DNA from: Pelagicoccus sp. SDUM812002
Lineage (GTDB): Bacteria > Verrucomicrobiota > Verrucomicrobiia > Opitutales > Opitutaceae
Length of the DNA stretch: 64,000 bases
NCBI RefSeq assembly: GCF_031127835.1
Contig: NZ_JARXHX010000012.1
Location: forward strand, 108,467 to 172,466
Reading direction: 5' to 3'
Part shown: positions 1-9,324 of the stretch, piece by piece
Layout of the letters: every line of letters begins with the position of its first letter
How positions within the stretch are numbered: position 1 is the stretch's first letter
Made by a program: the position numbers and the translations under genes
Notes under the pieces: model-generated
Seen by the model: the letters and a program-made list of their open reading frames with translations, nothing else
The model's database searches: none
Told to the model about the DNA's origin: nothing

Positions 1-1059
1 GCCAACATCAACAGCGATCGTCCGATCCGCCGCAACCACAACGATCTGCCCAGCCGCACCGCCGACAACCTCCACTGGCTCGGCCGCTACATCGAACGCG
101 CTGAGTCTCTCGCACGCCTGCAGCGGACCATTTCAAACTTCCTCACAGAGGAACTGGGCGGCGAATCGCAGCGAGCGATCGTTCCCTTCCTCGAGCAGAT
201 CATCCCGCCTGACGAATCCATCGATAGCCTGCTCGATCCAGAAACCGAAAGGCTCGACTTCTCTGCGGTCGAACCCTTCCTCACCCGTTCCCTCTTCGCC
301 AAAGACAATCCGGAAAGCCTCATCAACAACCTGCGCTTCATCGAGCGGGCTGGTGCAAAGGTCAAGGAACGCCTGTCGGTCGACACTTGGAAACGGATGC
401 AAGCTTTCCGTGAGATTGGCGAATCCTACGAGTCTAAGAACCTTAGCATCTTCGACGAAGACGTATCCATTTTTCTAGACGACGCCTTAGAGAACCTCGC
501 CATTTTCGTGGGCAATGCCTACGAAAACATGACACGCAGCCAAGGATGGACTTTCTTGCAAATAGGACGCCGCCTCGAGCGCGCTCTTTCCATCTCGTCC
601 CTGCTGCAATCCTCATACTCTGTCGCAAAACCCTTCGACGACCGGCTCGATTCGCAGCTACTCTATTGGGCTGATTCCAGTATCACCTACCGTCGCCGTT
701 ATCTGAATACAGTATCTTCGGAAAGCGTTCTCGACGTTCTCTGCTTCGATGCGAGCAATCCACGCTCACTCATCTACCAGATCTCAAATCTTCAGAAACT
801 GCTGGTGACTCTCCCGCACGCGAACAAAGGCGAGCGCAATACCATAGACACCCTTTCCCTACAGCTTTTCAGCCGTATCGGCCTCACCAATCCCAAGGCC
901 CTTATGCACCAGGAACCGCTCGCTCGCATGAAGAGTGTGCACGACTTCTTCGGCGACACGTTCGCCAACTTGCTCGAACTCGGCAGCGCCATCCAACAGT
1001 ACTATTTCGCCCACACCAACAACGCGGCCACTAAAAAGCCAAACGCAACCATCGGCTAA
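1..1059 (+). CDS. alpha-E domain protein, C-terminal part (5' end outside window)
   Basis: The reading frame is open from base 1, so the gene begins before the window; 352 residues are visible. After a short linker the sequence LPSRTADNLHWLGRYIERAE matches the conserved start of the alpha-E (DUF403) helical domain. The residues before it look like the tail of a preceding circularly permuted ATP-grasp domain, a fusion known for this family. The next gene, 8 bases downstream, is a transglutaminase-like protein, which is the usual partner: ATP-grasp, alpha-E and transglutaminase genes recur together and are proposed to make and process a peptide or peptide tag. That role is inference from context. 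The ATG at 397 lies inside the domain and is not the start. Confidence 0.85.
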   Translation, partial: ANINSDRPIRRNHNDLPSRTADNLHWLGRYIERAESLARLQRTISNFLTEELGGESQRAIVPFLEQIIPPDESIDSLLDPETERLDFSAVEPFLTRSLFAKDNPESLINNLRFIERAGAKVKERLSVDTWKRMQAFREIGESYESKNLSIFDEDVSIFLDDALENLAIFVGNAYENMTRSQGWTFLQIGRRLERALSISSLLQSSYSVAKPFDDRLDSQLLYWADSSITYRRRYLNTVSSESVLDVLCFDASNPRSLIYQISNLQKLLVTLPHANKGERNTIDTLSLQLFSRIGLTNPKALMHQEPLARMKSVHDFFGDTFANLLELGSAIQQYYFAHTNNAATKKPNATIG

Positions 1060-1067
1060 CGTATCGC

Positions 1068-1943
1068 ATGGCTACCTACCGCTTACACCACAAGACCAGC
1101 TACTCGTACAGCTACCCGGTCACCGGATCGCACCACACCGCGATCCTTAAGCCTCTCAAAAACGAATCCCAGATTTGCACGCGCTTTTCTTTGGAGGTCA
1201 GCCCTGAGCCCGCCGACCTCGCCGTGCGAGTCGACTACTTTGGCAATACCTCTCACCTTTTTGCCATACAACTGCCGCACGAGTCTCTCGTCGTGGACGC
1301 GTATAGCACGGTAGAAGTTTCTGCTGAGGCTATTGACCTCAAAAAACTGGATACACCTGTATCCGAGATCAGAGAGGCCCTCGCAGATATCAAGCGAACT
1401 GACTTGATCGAAGCCAAAGAATTTCTCTACGAAACTGAAAACACAAAGAAAACCGATTCGATCACCGAATTCGGAGCTCGCTTCTTTTCAGGTGACGCGA
1501 AGATCGGGGACGGGGTCGCAGCCATGCTTCAAGCGTTTAAGGACGAGTTCAAATTCGATTCCGAAGCCAGCGATATCTATACCCCTGTCGAGCAAACCCT
1601 CTCCACCAAGAGTGGTGTCTGCCAAGACTTCGCTCATCTCATGATCGCTGCCTTGCGTGCCCAAGGACTGTCCGCGTGCTACGCCAGCGGATACATTCTT
1701 ACGATGCCACCACCTGGCCAGCCTCGACTCGTCGGAGCCGACGCCTCCCATGCCTGGGTTAGCATTTTCCTTCCTGAAAATGGATGGATTGACGTCGATC
1801 CGACAAACAATCTTGTCTGTGCCGATCAACACGTCGCCGTGGCTTACGGGCGGGACTTTTCAGACGTAAGCATGCTCAGCGGAGCCGTCACCGGAGGCGG
1901 AGAGCACACAGTCTCCGTCGAGGTGACGATGCAGCCGATTTGA
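1068..1943 (+). CDS. transglutaminase-like cysteine peptidase family protein
   Basis: 291 residues with a beta-rich N-terminal domain (about 1-90) followed by a transglutaminase-core domain. The catalytic triad is visible: Cys185 in SGVCQDFAH, His228 in ASHAWV and Asp244 in DVDPTNN. Bacterial members act as thiol peptidases or amide-bond-forming enzymes on unknown substrates. No signal peptide is seen, so the protein is probably cytoplasmic. It follows the alpha-E gene by 8 bases in one transcription unit, an association conserved in many bacteria, so it likely acts on the same peptide product. The substrate cannot be read from the sequence. Confidence 0.88.
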   Translation: MATYRLHHKTSYSYSYPVTGSHHTAILKPLKNESQICTRFSLEVSPEPADLAVRVDYFGNTSHLFAIQLPHESLVVDAYSTVEVSAEAIDLKKLDTPVSEIREALADIKRTDLIEAKEFLYETENTKKTDSITEFGARFFSGDAKIGDGVAAMLQAFKDEFKFDSEASDIYTPVEQTLSTKSGVCQDFAHLMIAALRAQGLSACYASGYILTMPPPGQPRLVGADASHAWVSIFLPENGWIDVDPTNNLVCADQHVAVAYGRDFSDVSMLSGAVTGGGEHTVSVEVTMQPI

Positions 1944-2229
1944 GCCGATTAAGAAGGGTCAACCCGAGACACCACTTAACTACTTATATTCAGATTTTGG
2001 ACACGCTGCTTCGGCTGATCGAGATTGAGTGAACGGACCTCCTCGCTTCCAGCTAACCATCATCGATGAGGACTAAACGGCCGGAACACTCTGCTGTTCG
2101 GTAAATTTATCCTTTCTCATCCTCGCAAAGCACTGTTTGATTTGGCGGTCTACGAAATCGGCCTGAACATTCCTTGTTCACCTTTTTTCGTGACCTGCCC
2201 TAAGCCTTAGAAACAACCTACCCCGCTTT

Positions 2230-3681
2230 ATGCCTTTCGACCTTCCCGTTCTCCTTGCGTCGGGTGCCCTAGACTTGACGCCTTTTCTCGTTCTCTTTGC
2301 TGGTATTGCTTTTGTAGTCATCGCCATTGGTTATCTACGCATCCACCCATTCATCGCTCTGGTTATCGCAGCGATCATTGTCGGAGCACTTACCAATTTG
2401 GGTGGAAATACCGTCGGCAACCCAATCACCTCAGCGATATCGGAAACGATGCGCCAGCTGGGAAATACCGCCGGTGGTATCGCTTGGATCATCGCCCTCG
2501 CCGCGATCATCGGACTCTGCCTCATGGAGAGTGGAGCGGCCGACCGCATCGTGCGTAGCATGATCAAGGTATTCGGAGAAAAGCAGGCCGGGTATGCCAT
2601 GCTTGTATCGTCGTTCTTCCTATCCATTCCAGTGTTCTTCGACACAGTCTTCTACCTGATGGTCCCGCTCGCCCAAGCGATGGCATTTCGCTTAGGTCGA
2701 AGCTATGTCTACTTGATCGTTGCTGTATGCACAGGAGCACTGGTGACACACTCTCTGGTGCCTCCGACGCCTGGACCCCTGATCGTAGTGGAAACACTGG
2801 GACTAAACCTCGGACTCACCATCGCCGGCGGCATTGCCTTAGGAATCATACCCGCTTTGGCCGGTCTAAAACTGGGGGGTATTCTGGATAGCAAGCTTGG
2901 CATAAAACTTAGGGACAGCGGAATGCTCAGCACGGAAGACCTAAAAGAAATCGTCGAAAAGGATGAGAGCCAACTGCCTGGAATTTTCGTTTCCTCCCTG
3001 CCGGTTGGGCTTCCCGTTGCATTGATCGCCATCTCTTCGTTCGTCGGAGAATTCGCTTCACGAGAGAGTCTAGGTTGGCTCTTCTCAGCCATAGAAGTTG
3101 TCGGACAAAAACATGTGGCCATGTTTCTAGGAGCCCTAATTGCCATCTCCTTACTCGCTCGCTATCGACGCCTCGACAAGAAAGATCTCTGGAAAACGTT
3201 GGAAAGCCCTCTCGGCACAGCTGGTACCATTATCCTGATCACCGCGGCGGGCGGAGCCTTCGGCGGCATGATCCGCCAATCCGGCATAGGAGATTCGATC
3301 ACCGCCTTGACCGATGGCAGCGGCTTTTCCTTCGTATTACTCGCTTGGCTAGTCGCAGCTGTGATGAAGGTCGCCCAAGGTTCATCGACGACCTCCATGA
3401 TCACGACTTCGGGCATTATGGCCGGCATACTGGCCACATTGACGACAAGCGGTGCGGCACTCGGCTTTGATCCGTTCTACATTTTCGCCGCAATTGCGTT
3501 CGGAGCAATGTTCGGCTCTTGGATGAATGACAGCGGCTTCTGGATTGTCTGCAAGATGACTGGCTTTACGGAAGCGGAAACCTTGAAGACTTGGACGCTG
3601 TCAGTCAGTGTTATCTCAGTCACCGGTTTGCTGCAGCTACTGATCGTCTCCAACTTATTTCCTTACCCGTTCGGTCAATAG
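2230..3681 (+). CDS. GntP-family gluconate/organic acid:H+ symporter
   Basis: 483 residues, almost entirely hydrophobic, with about 12 predicted membrane segments and the loop signatures of the GntP family, for example SVFFDTVFYLMVPLA-like and VPPTPGPL motifs near residues 135-185. Members import gluconate, idonate or related sugar acids with protons. No sugar-acid kinase or dehydrogenase gene lies next to it, so the substrate is open. A 286-base gap with no recognisable RNA structure precedes it, and no strong ribosome site is seen before the ATG. It is probably a single-gene unit. Confidence 0.85.
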   Translation: MPFDLPVLLASGALDLTPFLVLFAGIAFVVIAIGYLRIHPFIALVIAAIIVGALTNLGGNTVGNPITSAISETMRQLGNTAGGIAWIIALAAIIGLCLMESGAADRIVRSMIKVFGEKQAGYAMLVSSFFLSIPVFFDTVFYLMVPLAQAMAFRLGRSYVYLIVAVCTGALVTHSLVPPTPGPLIVVETLGLNLGLTIAGGIALGIIPALAGLKLGGILDSKLGIKLRDSGMLSTEDLKEIVEKDESQLPGIFVSSLPVGLPVALIAISSFVGEFASRESLGWLFSAIEVVGQKHVAMFLGALIAISLLARYRRLDKKDLWKTLESPLGTAGTIILITAAGGAFGGMIRQSGIGDSITALTDGSGFSFVLLAWLVAAVMKVAQGSSTTSMITTSGIMAGILATLTTSGAALGFDPFYIFAAIAFGAMFGSWMNDSGFWIVCKMTGFTEAETLKTWTLSVSVISVTGLLQLLIVSNLFPYPFGQ

Positions 3682-3780
3682 GGGAAATCATAAGAGCTTG
3701 GAGCAGTTCGACGCAATTACTCGGGAATCGAGTTCGTAGCTACCGGCACGAACCCTCCTAAGGCCTCGAACCACCCAGCT

Positions 3781-4680
3781 ATGATTCCAAACATAGATTC
3801 CCTGAGCGTAACTTCTTCCCCTAATACTGACACTATCTCTGCTGCTCTTATCGACGTGCGTACGCCGGAAGCATTCACAGAATCCCACATTCCTGGGGCC
3901 CAGAACCACTGCGTTTTCGATAGTGCATTCATAGAATCTTTTTCAAACACATTCCCCGATAAGACCATTTCCCTGGTGGTCTATGGAGAGAGCGAACGAT
4001 GCAACGCTGCAACCGTGGCAGCGGCCCGCTTGCAAGAAGCAGGATTTTCCAATGTGCAAGTCTACACCATCGGCCTCAGAGGATGGATCGATGCAGGTAA
4101 TCCGATTATTAGCGAACAAACACCTGAATCTTCGCCAGAAGGCATCTACCAGCTTAACGCGGAAAAGTCGAAAGTTCGCTGGATCGGTCGCAACCTGATC
4201 AACCAACACGACGGCTTGATCGCATGCCAAAGCGGTTCCTTATCGATCGACGCGAGCGGAACGGCAGATTCCGGGGAACTCGTCGTGGACATGAGTCGTA
4301 TTTCCTGTCATGATATTTCGGATACAAAACTTGCATCGATGCTTATCGGACACCTCCAGTCGGAGGACTTCTTCGAAACCAAGAGCTACCCGACTGCCCG
4401 TTTTTCACTCAATCGATTCTTCCGTGATCCCTCCGCCCATCCAGGCATACCGAACGCGACGGTGGAAGGGATGATGCAAATCCGTGGCCAATCCCACCCC
4501 TTGCACTTGGATTGCACCCTCGCGCCCATCGAAGACGGTTACGTCTTGCAAACCCAGTTCGATGTGGACCGGACTCTTTTCGGAGCTGTCTATGGTTCCG
4601 GCCGCTTCTTCGAGCGACTCGGAAAACACCTCGTGAACGATCTCGTGACAGTGCAAGTGACCGCATTTTTCGAAAAGTAA
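3781..4680 (+). CDS. rhodanese-like / YceI fusion protein
   Basis: 299 residues. Residues about 15-115 form a rhodanese-like domain (LIDVRTPEAFTESHIPGA; GLRGWIDAGNPI). The active-site cysteine expected after VVY is a glycine (VVYGESERCNAA), although a second cysteine four residues on is kept, so sulfur transfer is doubtful. Residues about 120-299 form a YceI-like lipocalin-fold domain (YQLNAEKSKVRWIGRN, YPTARFSLNRF), a fold that binds polyprenyl chains or similar amphiphiles. No signal peptide is evident, so it is probably cytoplasmic. It is convergent with the Hsp70 gene that follows, with only 11 bases between stops. The function is unknown. Confidence 0.8.
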   Translation: MIPNIDSLSVTSSPNTDTISAALIDVRTPEAFTESHIPGAQNHCVFDSAFIESFSNTFPDKTISLVVYGESERCNAATVAAARLQEAGFSNVQVYTIGLRGWIDAGNPIISEQTPESSPEGIYQLNAEKSKVRWIGRNLINQHDGLIACQSGSLSIDASGTADSGELVVDMSRISCHDISDTKLASMLIGHLQSEDFFETKSYPTARFSLNRFFRDPSAHPGIPNATVEGMMQIRGQSHPLHLDCTLAPIEDGYVLQTQFDVDRTLFGAVYGSGRFFERLGKHLVNDLVTVQVTAFFEK

Positions 4681-4691
4681 CTGGAGCAAAG

Positions 4692-7358
4692 CTAATTCCC
4701 GCCAGTCAGTAAAAAACCGGGCGGCAAAGCCTCTCCATAGGCCAACGCCCTTTCTCCTTGCGTCACCGGTACATAATCTCGCAACGGCAATAAGCGGCTC
4801 GCCGACACCCCAGACTTTTCGAGCTTGGAAACGATCTTTGCGGAGCAATGGCGAGATATGTTTAAAGCTCGCTCGTCCACCACTCGAGCAGCCTTCAAAA
4901 ACAGTGGCACAGCGTCCGCGAATCGCCCTTCGGACCAATCCTGCTTCCGTAGACGATCAAAGACTCCCTCCACCGTATCCGGTGGCAACACCCGATCTAC
5001 CGAAGCATCGAAAAGCACTCGACTGAGCAAAGAAGCCAATCCGCCCAACAACGGAGCGACTGCTTTGCCTTCGGAAAGCGCGCCATCAAGGCGCTGCACA
5101 AAGCTATCATAAATGCACTCTTTTGGCCTCAGTTCCAGCTTCTCCAGACTACCCAACAGACGGATCCGTTCCGCTTCTCCCCGCTTCGTCTCACCTAAAC
5201 GAGAAAGATGCGTGCCAAATAACGCAACCTGCTGATCATCCGATAGTCCTGGAGCTATCCGACGCAGCAAGATCAGAAACTGAACCTCCACTTTTACAGG
5301 CGAATTTCGAAATGTGTCCGAAACTTCGAACACGTCGACCAGCCTGGCGTCATCTCCGGGTGCTCCAAAACCTGGACGCATGAGGTACCCTACGAGCTGG
5401 AGCCATGTCTCCGCAACTTCTGGACTTCGAGCGACAATCTCGCAGTTCTCGAGAGCTTCATCCACTAAGGCTCGGCAGACTCTCAAATTCCACTCGTACT
5501 TAGGCATCCTAAGGTCAGCTTCCAATTCCTTGAAAACTCGAGAGGCTTTGAGCCCCGTACCACGAGCAAGGAAACCGCGTTTCAAAGATCGAGACGCTTT
5601 CGCCACCTTGCCGGCATCCAATCCGGGGTCCACATTCGATAAATCTCCAGCCGAGCCGCCCTCTGCTCTCAGGTTGAAAGCCAACGGCCAGCTGCCAGGA
5701 ACCGACTCATCCAGCGACTCGCAATTCACCGTCAACATTCCCAGTTCGCTGACTCCACTCTTCAAGCGAATGAGAATCGACTCCCGTCCTTCGAACTCGA
5801 CCCGAGTATCCAATGGCGGCAAAGATCGCATTGTATCCATTTTCTCTTTACACCATTCACCTGCGGATTGTTGCATCGAGTCCCTTCCCTGAAACACTCG
5901 AAACCGAGCGATTTGATTGACCGCCATACGTAATCCAGGAATCTCAATATCGAACTGTTCTCCCGGCTGAGCCCCTTTGGGCAGTACACAAAGGTGCTTT
6001 GTTTCTGACTCGCTAGCAACTTCGATGAAGATCGCCCTAGCTGCACCCGCATCGATCCGTCTGCGGCCTTGGCATATCTGAGCCCCATAGAAAGCAGCCC
6101 CTCGGGCTACAGCGAGATCTGTCTCCGAGTTTTCCAATGCGACTACCTTTCGCGACTCTTGCCACTGCGAGATCTGCGACAAAAGCCGATCCTGGATCAT
6201 CGAGGAAGAAAGGCTGCCCCCATTAAACAAAACTCGGTCCACACCCGCACAACCATCCAAAAACTCAGCAAGGTGCCGCGTCACCCCGCAATCGGTGGCG
6301 TACGGAAGACCGATCTCCAAAAGCCCTTCAGCCGAGCGTTCAGCTCGAGAACCTCTCTTACATTCAGGAAAGAAGCCCTCCAAAATCAATTCGCGAGCAA
6401 GACTGGCAGAAACCTCCGTCGAAAGCGTGCCAGCGATCAAGCCCGAGCCTTTACTCGGCACGGACACCGTGATCGATCGATCCTCCTCGGACTCGGCTAC
6501 TAAGCACGCCTCCTTCAAGTCGCGAGCTCGGCTGATCAAATGTGCCCATTGGTCAACACTCAAATCTTCGCCATCGGGAGCTAATTCAGATTCTAAGGCG
6601 TGAGCTAACGCTAGGTCGATATTGTCACCGCCTAAAAGGAGATGCTCGCTCACCGAGACACGAACAATTTTCGGTCGACCTTTTTCGCGGCCGCCAATTC
6701 GAAACAAACTGAAATCTGAGGTTCCGCCCCCGATATCCACTACAAGGATACACTCGCCTTCCCGAAGCTCATTCGCTCTACCTTCCGCCGTTTCCAGCCA
6801 ACGATAAAAGGCCGCCTGCGGTTCCTCGATGAGTCGCACGTTGTCCGGATATCCCGCTGCGCGAGCGGCCTCCAAGGTCGCAGCTTGAGCAGCCGCATCG
6901 AAAGAAGCTGGCACCGTGATGGTCACTCCCTGCTGCTCGAAAGGTGCTGAGTTTCCAAACTGCGAATCCCAAGCATTTTTCAACACCTCAAGCAGGTGAC
7001 TCGAGGCTTCAATGGCAGAGAGCTTATCTGCGTCCGTGATCGCCTTCGACTTCCAAGGCAAAATCTTAGCTTGCGGACTAACCGTGTGATGACAAAGCCA
7101 AGACTTCGCCGAATGGACGACACGGTCTGGTTGCTCACGACCTCGCTCCCGCGCGAAAAGCCCAGCACTCCACTGGCCGTCCTCCTCGAGATACAAAAAC
7201 GAAGGCAAAGTACTGCGTTGAACGTCAGTGCTCCTAGTCTCCAGCTGCCGAATACCCAGCACCTCCGACTCACCGACATCCCGCGTCAGGTCTAGGTAAG
7301 CCAGTGCACAATTTGTAGTGCCCAAGTCGATACCTATAGAATAACGAGGAGTCATCAT
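4692..7358 (-). CDS. Hsp70-family ATPase with long C-terminal extension
   Basis: About 888 residues. The N-terminal half is an Hsp70/actin-fold ATPase: phosphate-1 loop GIDLGTTNCALAY, phosphate-2 loop VVDIGGGTSDFSLF, and LLGGDNIDLALAH. The C-terminal half does not resemble the DnaK substrate-binding domain, lacks an EEVD-type tail, and looks like the DUF3731-type extension known in long Hsp70 homologues. It follows a shorter Hsp70 homologue and a DUF2760 gene, an order I recall from other proteobacterial and PVC genomes. No DnaJ or GrpE is adjacent, so this is a dedicated rather than general chaperone. ATG codons at 7358 and 7355 are preferred over the TTG at 7361; no strong ribosome site separates them. 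Confidence 0.85.
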   Translation of the reverse strand: MMTPRYSIGIDLGTTNCALAYLDLTRDVGESEVLGIRQLETRSTDVQRSTLPSFLYLEEDGQWSAGLFARERGREQPDRVVHSAKSWLCHHTVSPQAKILPWKSKAITDADKLSAIEASSHLLEVLKNAWDSQFGNSAPFEQQGVTITVPASFDAAAQAATLEAARAAGYPDNVRLIEEPQAAFYRWLETAEGRANELREGECILVVDIGGGTSDFSLFRIGGREKGRPKIVRVSVSEHLLLGGDNIDLALAHALESELAPDGEDLSVDQWAHLISRARDLKEACLVAESEEDRSITVSVPSKGSGLIAGTLSTEVSASLARELILEGFFPECKRGSRAERSAEGLLEIGLPYATDCGVTRHLAEFLDGCAGVDRVLFNGGSLSSSMIQDRLLSQISQWQESRKVVALENSETDLAVARGAAFYGAQICQGRRRIDAGAARAIFIEVASESETKHLCVLPKGAQPGEQFDIEIPGLRMAVNQIARFRVFQGRDSMQQSAGEWCKEKMDTMRSLPPLDTRVEFEGRESILIRLKSGVSELGMLTVNCESLDESVPGSWPLAFNLRAEGGSAGDLSNVDPGLDAGKVAKASRSLKRGFLARGTGLKASRVFKELEADLRMPKYEWNLRVCRALVDEALENCEIVARSPEVAETWLQLVGYLMRPGFGAPGDDARLVDVFEVSDTFRNSPVKVEVQFLILLRRIAPGLSDDQQVALFGTHLSRLGETKRGEAERIRLLGSLEKLELRPKECIYDSFVQRLDGALSEGKAVAPLLGGLASLLSRVLFDASVDRVLPPDTVEGVFDRLRKQDWSEGRFADAVPLFLKAARVVDERALNISRHCSAKIVSKLEKSGVSASRLLPLRDYVPVTQGERALAYGEALPPGFLLTGGN

Positions 7359-7435
7359 CAAATCGTTGCGGGAAGCGGTCTTTCCCCGCGAATTATAGAT
7401 CTAATTGCGATAAGAAGTCGCTTTCCCCATCGTCA

Positions 7436-9277
7436 TCAATCCATGCGGACCTGGAATTCCACTTTCCACTTTCGGTCCGAATCGACATGTTGCATCCAAA
7501 GCTCAAGGTTCCCCAGTTCCGTTACCACTGAGTTCAGGAACACCGGAATCGGCTGCCCTTTCGGAAACTCCTCCATCGCTGGAAGCTCGATCTCAAGCTT
7601 GCTGGTTTCTTCCAGAAGCTTATCGGCCTTGTTAATCAAATCGCCTGGCTGGTCACCGCTGCGTATCTCCGACGCGAAGAACCGAAAGACAGCTGGCTTA
7701 CCCGTGACTAATCCAAAAGCACGACCCTCTAGAGTGTGCGAAGAACCCTCTTCCATTCCCTGCGGAACGACGCACACCGCCTTGATTGGAGGCTTGAATC
7801 CCGGAACCGCAGGACGGGACGACTCAAGGCCGAGGTAGTAAGAGCGTGCCGTACCAGCTCGTATCCGAATTCCCTGACCCGTCGCACGATTACGGCCATA
7901 GCTCGCAGCACCTTTGGCCACCGCCAGATCCGGTTGGAAGCCCTGCAACTCGCGTGGAGCGTTCTCGCACCAAGTCGCTAAGAGCTCCATCACGCGATCG
8001 CGAATCGAGCCGGCCTTGAACACGCCCCCGTTAAAAAGCACGGCGGTCGGTTTGAGCAATTCGCCCGATAGTGCTTGCTCCGGATTTGCGATAAGGGTCG
8101 ACAGGCTTTCACTCGTCTTCACGTTCTGTAAACTGCGAGCAAGGAAACGGGCGAGGTGCTTGCTAACAACTGCATCCGAGGCGTAGGGCAAACCGAATTC
8201 CTGCAGAGCCGCGGCGCCGTCTTCTACCGGCATTTCGTCAGCTGCAGTCAAAGCGAAGAATCCGTCGACCACAACTGCTTGCAGGGTCTCGCGTGTCAGT
8301 TTTGTGGATACAGTTCCGGCGAACAAACTAGAGCCACGCGACGGGACTGATATCGGCAAATCCGACAAGCTCGCGTCTTCGAAGAGCTTGGCCTTCGCTT
8401 GGCTCGCTCCGTGGATGAGCGCGAGGAACTGCCAGTCGTCAATTTCCGTTCCTTCGTCCTCAAGCTGAGCTTGCAAATTATAGGCGAGAGCAAGATCCAT
8501 GTTGTCCCCGCCGAGCAGAATGTGCTCGCCGACCGCGATACGCTCGACCGCGAGGTTGCCCTCCTCCTCGCTGACCGCAATCAAGCTGAAGTCCGCAGTG
8601 CCGCCACCTACGTCGCAAACGAGAATCACATCTCCTGCTCGCACCTGCTTGCGCCAATCACTCCCGACCTTGTCGGTCCACGCATAGAAGGCCGCTTGCG
8701 GTTCCTCCAGCAGGATGGGTTCCCTCAAACCTGCCGACGAGGCTGCATCAGCCGTGAGCTTTCGGGCCACCTCGTCGAAAGAGGCCGGCACCGTCAGCAC
8801 AATCTGACCTTCCTCCATATTCCATTCTCGTCCCTCCAAGCGCTCAGCGTAGAGCACCCCACTTTTGAGATGCTCGAGGTAGCGGCGTGACGCTTCTACT
8901 GCGGAGAGCTTTTGTTCGCCGATTTCCGAATTCCAAGGCAGCACTGGCGATTGCGGATCGACATGTGGATTGGAGAGCCATGACTTGGCTGACGTCACTA
9001 AACGATCCGGCACCTGAGCGCCATGCTCGCGAGCAAACGTACCCACGATGTGACTACGATCGGCTGACGACCAAGGCACGCTAATCGCGTCCTCTGAAAA
9101 CTCGTTTTCGCTGGGCAAATAGAGAGCCGAGGGTAGCGACGCTCGCTCGCCGATTTGGCTGGGAGCGAGGATCTGCGTTACCTGAACTACTCGACTTTCG
9201 CCACTTTCCAAGTCGCACAAACTCACGGCACTGTTGCTAGTACCCAGATCAATTCCTAAGACAAATTTCTTATCCAT
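7436..9277 (-). CDS. Hsp70-family ATPase (short paralogue)
   Basis: 613 residues. The Hsp70 nucleotide-binding domain fills about residues 1-470, with FVLGIDLGTSNSAVSL, a phosphate-2 loop VCDVGGGTADFSLI and LLGGDNMDLALAYNL. A short beta-rich C-terminal part follows, with no helical lid or EEVD tail. It is a distant paralogue of the next gene downstream (77-base gap) and lies 47 bases after the DUF2760 gene, so the three are probably one operon. The two ATPases may work as a pair on a specific client; that is inference. The start is well placed because ATPase strand beta-1 begins at residue 4. Confidence 0.87.
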   Translation of the reverse strand: MDKKFVLGIDLGTSNSAVSLCDLESGESRVVQVTQILAPSQIGERASLPSALYLPSENEFSEDAISVPWSSADRSHIVGTFAREHGAQVPDRLVTSAKSWLSNPHVDPQSPVLPWNSEIGEQKLSAVEASRRYLEHLKSGVLYAERLEGREWNMEEGQIVLTVPASFDEVARKLTADAASSAGLREPILLEEPQAAFYAWTDKVGSDWRKQVRAGDVILVCDVGGGTADFSLIAVSEEEGNLAVERIAVGEHILLGGDNMDLALAYNLQAQLEDEGTEIDDWQFLALIHGASQAKAKLFEDASLSDLPISVPSRGSSLFAGTVSTKLTRETLQAVVVDGFFALTAADEMPVEDGAAALQEFGLPYASDAVVSKHLARFLARSLQNVKTSESLSTLIANPEQALSGELLKPTAVLFNGGVFKAGSIRDRVMELLATWCENAPRELQGFQPDLAVAKGAASYGRNRATGQGIRIRAGTARSYYLGLESSRPAVPGFKPPIKAVCVVPQGMEEGSSHTLEGRAFGLVTGKPAVFRFFASEIRSGDQPGDLINKADKLLEETSKLEIELPAMEEFPKGQPIPVFLNSVVTELGNLELWMQHVDSDRKWKVEFQVRMD

Positions 9278-9324
9278 TTTCCTTTTCCTCCCGTTGCAGG
9301 AACGACCTCTTTGTACGCTGCCCT

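Noticed and set aside
1944..2229. Possible riboswitch in the gap before the GntP-like gene
   Set aside because: No conserved aptamer or terminator/antiterminator pair could be recognised by eye.
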